From an uncultured Coriobacteriaceae bacterium (GTDB lineage: Bacteria > Actinomycetota > Coriobacteriia > Coriobacteriales > QAMH01), in assembly GCA_900556425.1 (NCBI GenBank), contig USOR01000079.1, positions 1-5,135 of the forward strand: a DNA stretch of 5,135 nt, given 5' to 3'. The notes beneath the pieces were generated by a model. The model had not been told where the DNA came from, made no database searches, and was given only the letters and a program-made list of their open reading frames with translations. Shown one piece after another: positions 5,117 through 5,135 of this stretch. The first letter of the stretch is position 1. Each line of letters opens with the position of its first letter. A program made the position numbers and the translations under genes.

Positions 5117-5135
5117 AAAAGTGTGTAAGGATTTA

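Noticed and set aside
5126..5135. AAGGAT near the right edge as an RBS for a gene beyond it
   Set aside because: Plausible, but no start codon is inside the window.

Overview
This is a bacterial chromosomal window with moderately GC-rich coding sequence and good ribosome-binding sites. The large MFS carrier beside a divergent LysR-type regulator recalls gut Actinomycetota (Coriobacteriia/Eggerthellaceae-like). That placement is inference only, because no taxonomic marker is present.

Layout: 1-447 has no convincing gene but is dense in inverted repeats; three different dyads lie between 165 and 391, with an extended -10 promoter-like motif among them. 448-1903 (minus strand) holds two adjoining genes. 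The first is a six-helix membrane protein with a soluble C-terminal domain. The second is a small soluble protein whose beginning is unclear: the best start, an ATGA overlap with a strong Shine-Dalgarno, is out of frame with the conserved-looking body. 1904-2048 is an intergenic gap with two hairpins and the start signals of the membrane gene. 2049-3743 (minus) is an MFS transporter of the aromatic acid/sugar-porter type, carrying an unusual extra pair of C-terminal membrane helices. 3744-3963 is a 220-bp divergent control region. 3964-4869 (plus) is a LysR-type regulator. 4870-5135 is non-coding and carries imperfect repeats of about 60-72 bp.

How the genes fit together: the LysR-type gene and the transporter are divergent. 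Their shared intergenic region contains a near-perfect dyad, TATTCCA-TAT-TGGAATA, matching the T-N11-A rule for this family, and it covers the -35 hexamer of the regulator's own promoter. The simplest reading is that the regulator represses itself and, with its ligand (probably the transporter's substrate), switches on the transporter. No metabolic enzyme lies in the window, so the substrate cannot be named. The two-gene membrane unit downstream is separated from the transporter by a hairpin and has no evident link to it.

The most unusual points are the broken or leader-coupled start of the small gene near 843-893, the 14-helix architecture of the transporter, the cluster of dyads at 165-391, and the repeats at 4950-5116. 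No complete new system can be demonstrated from this window alone.
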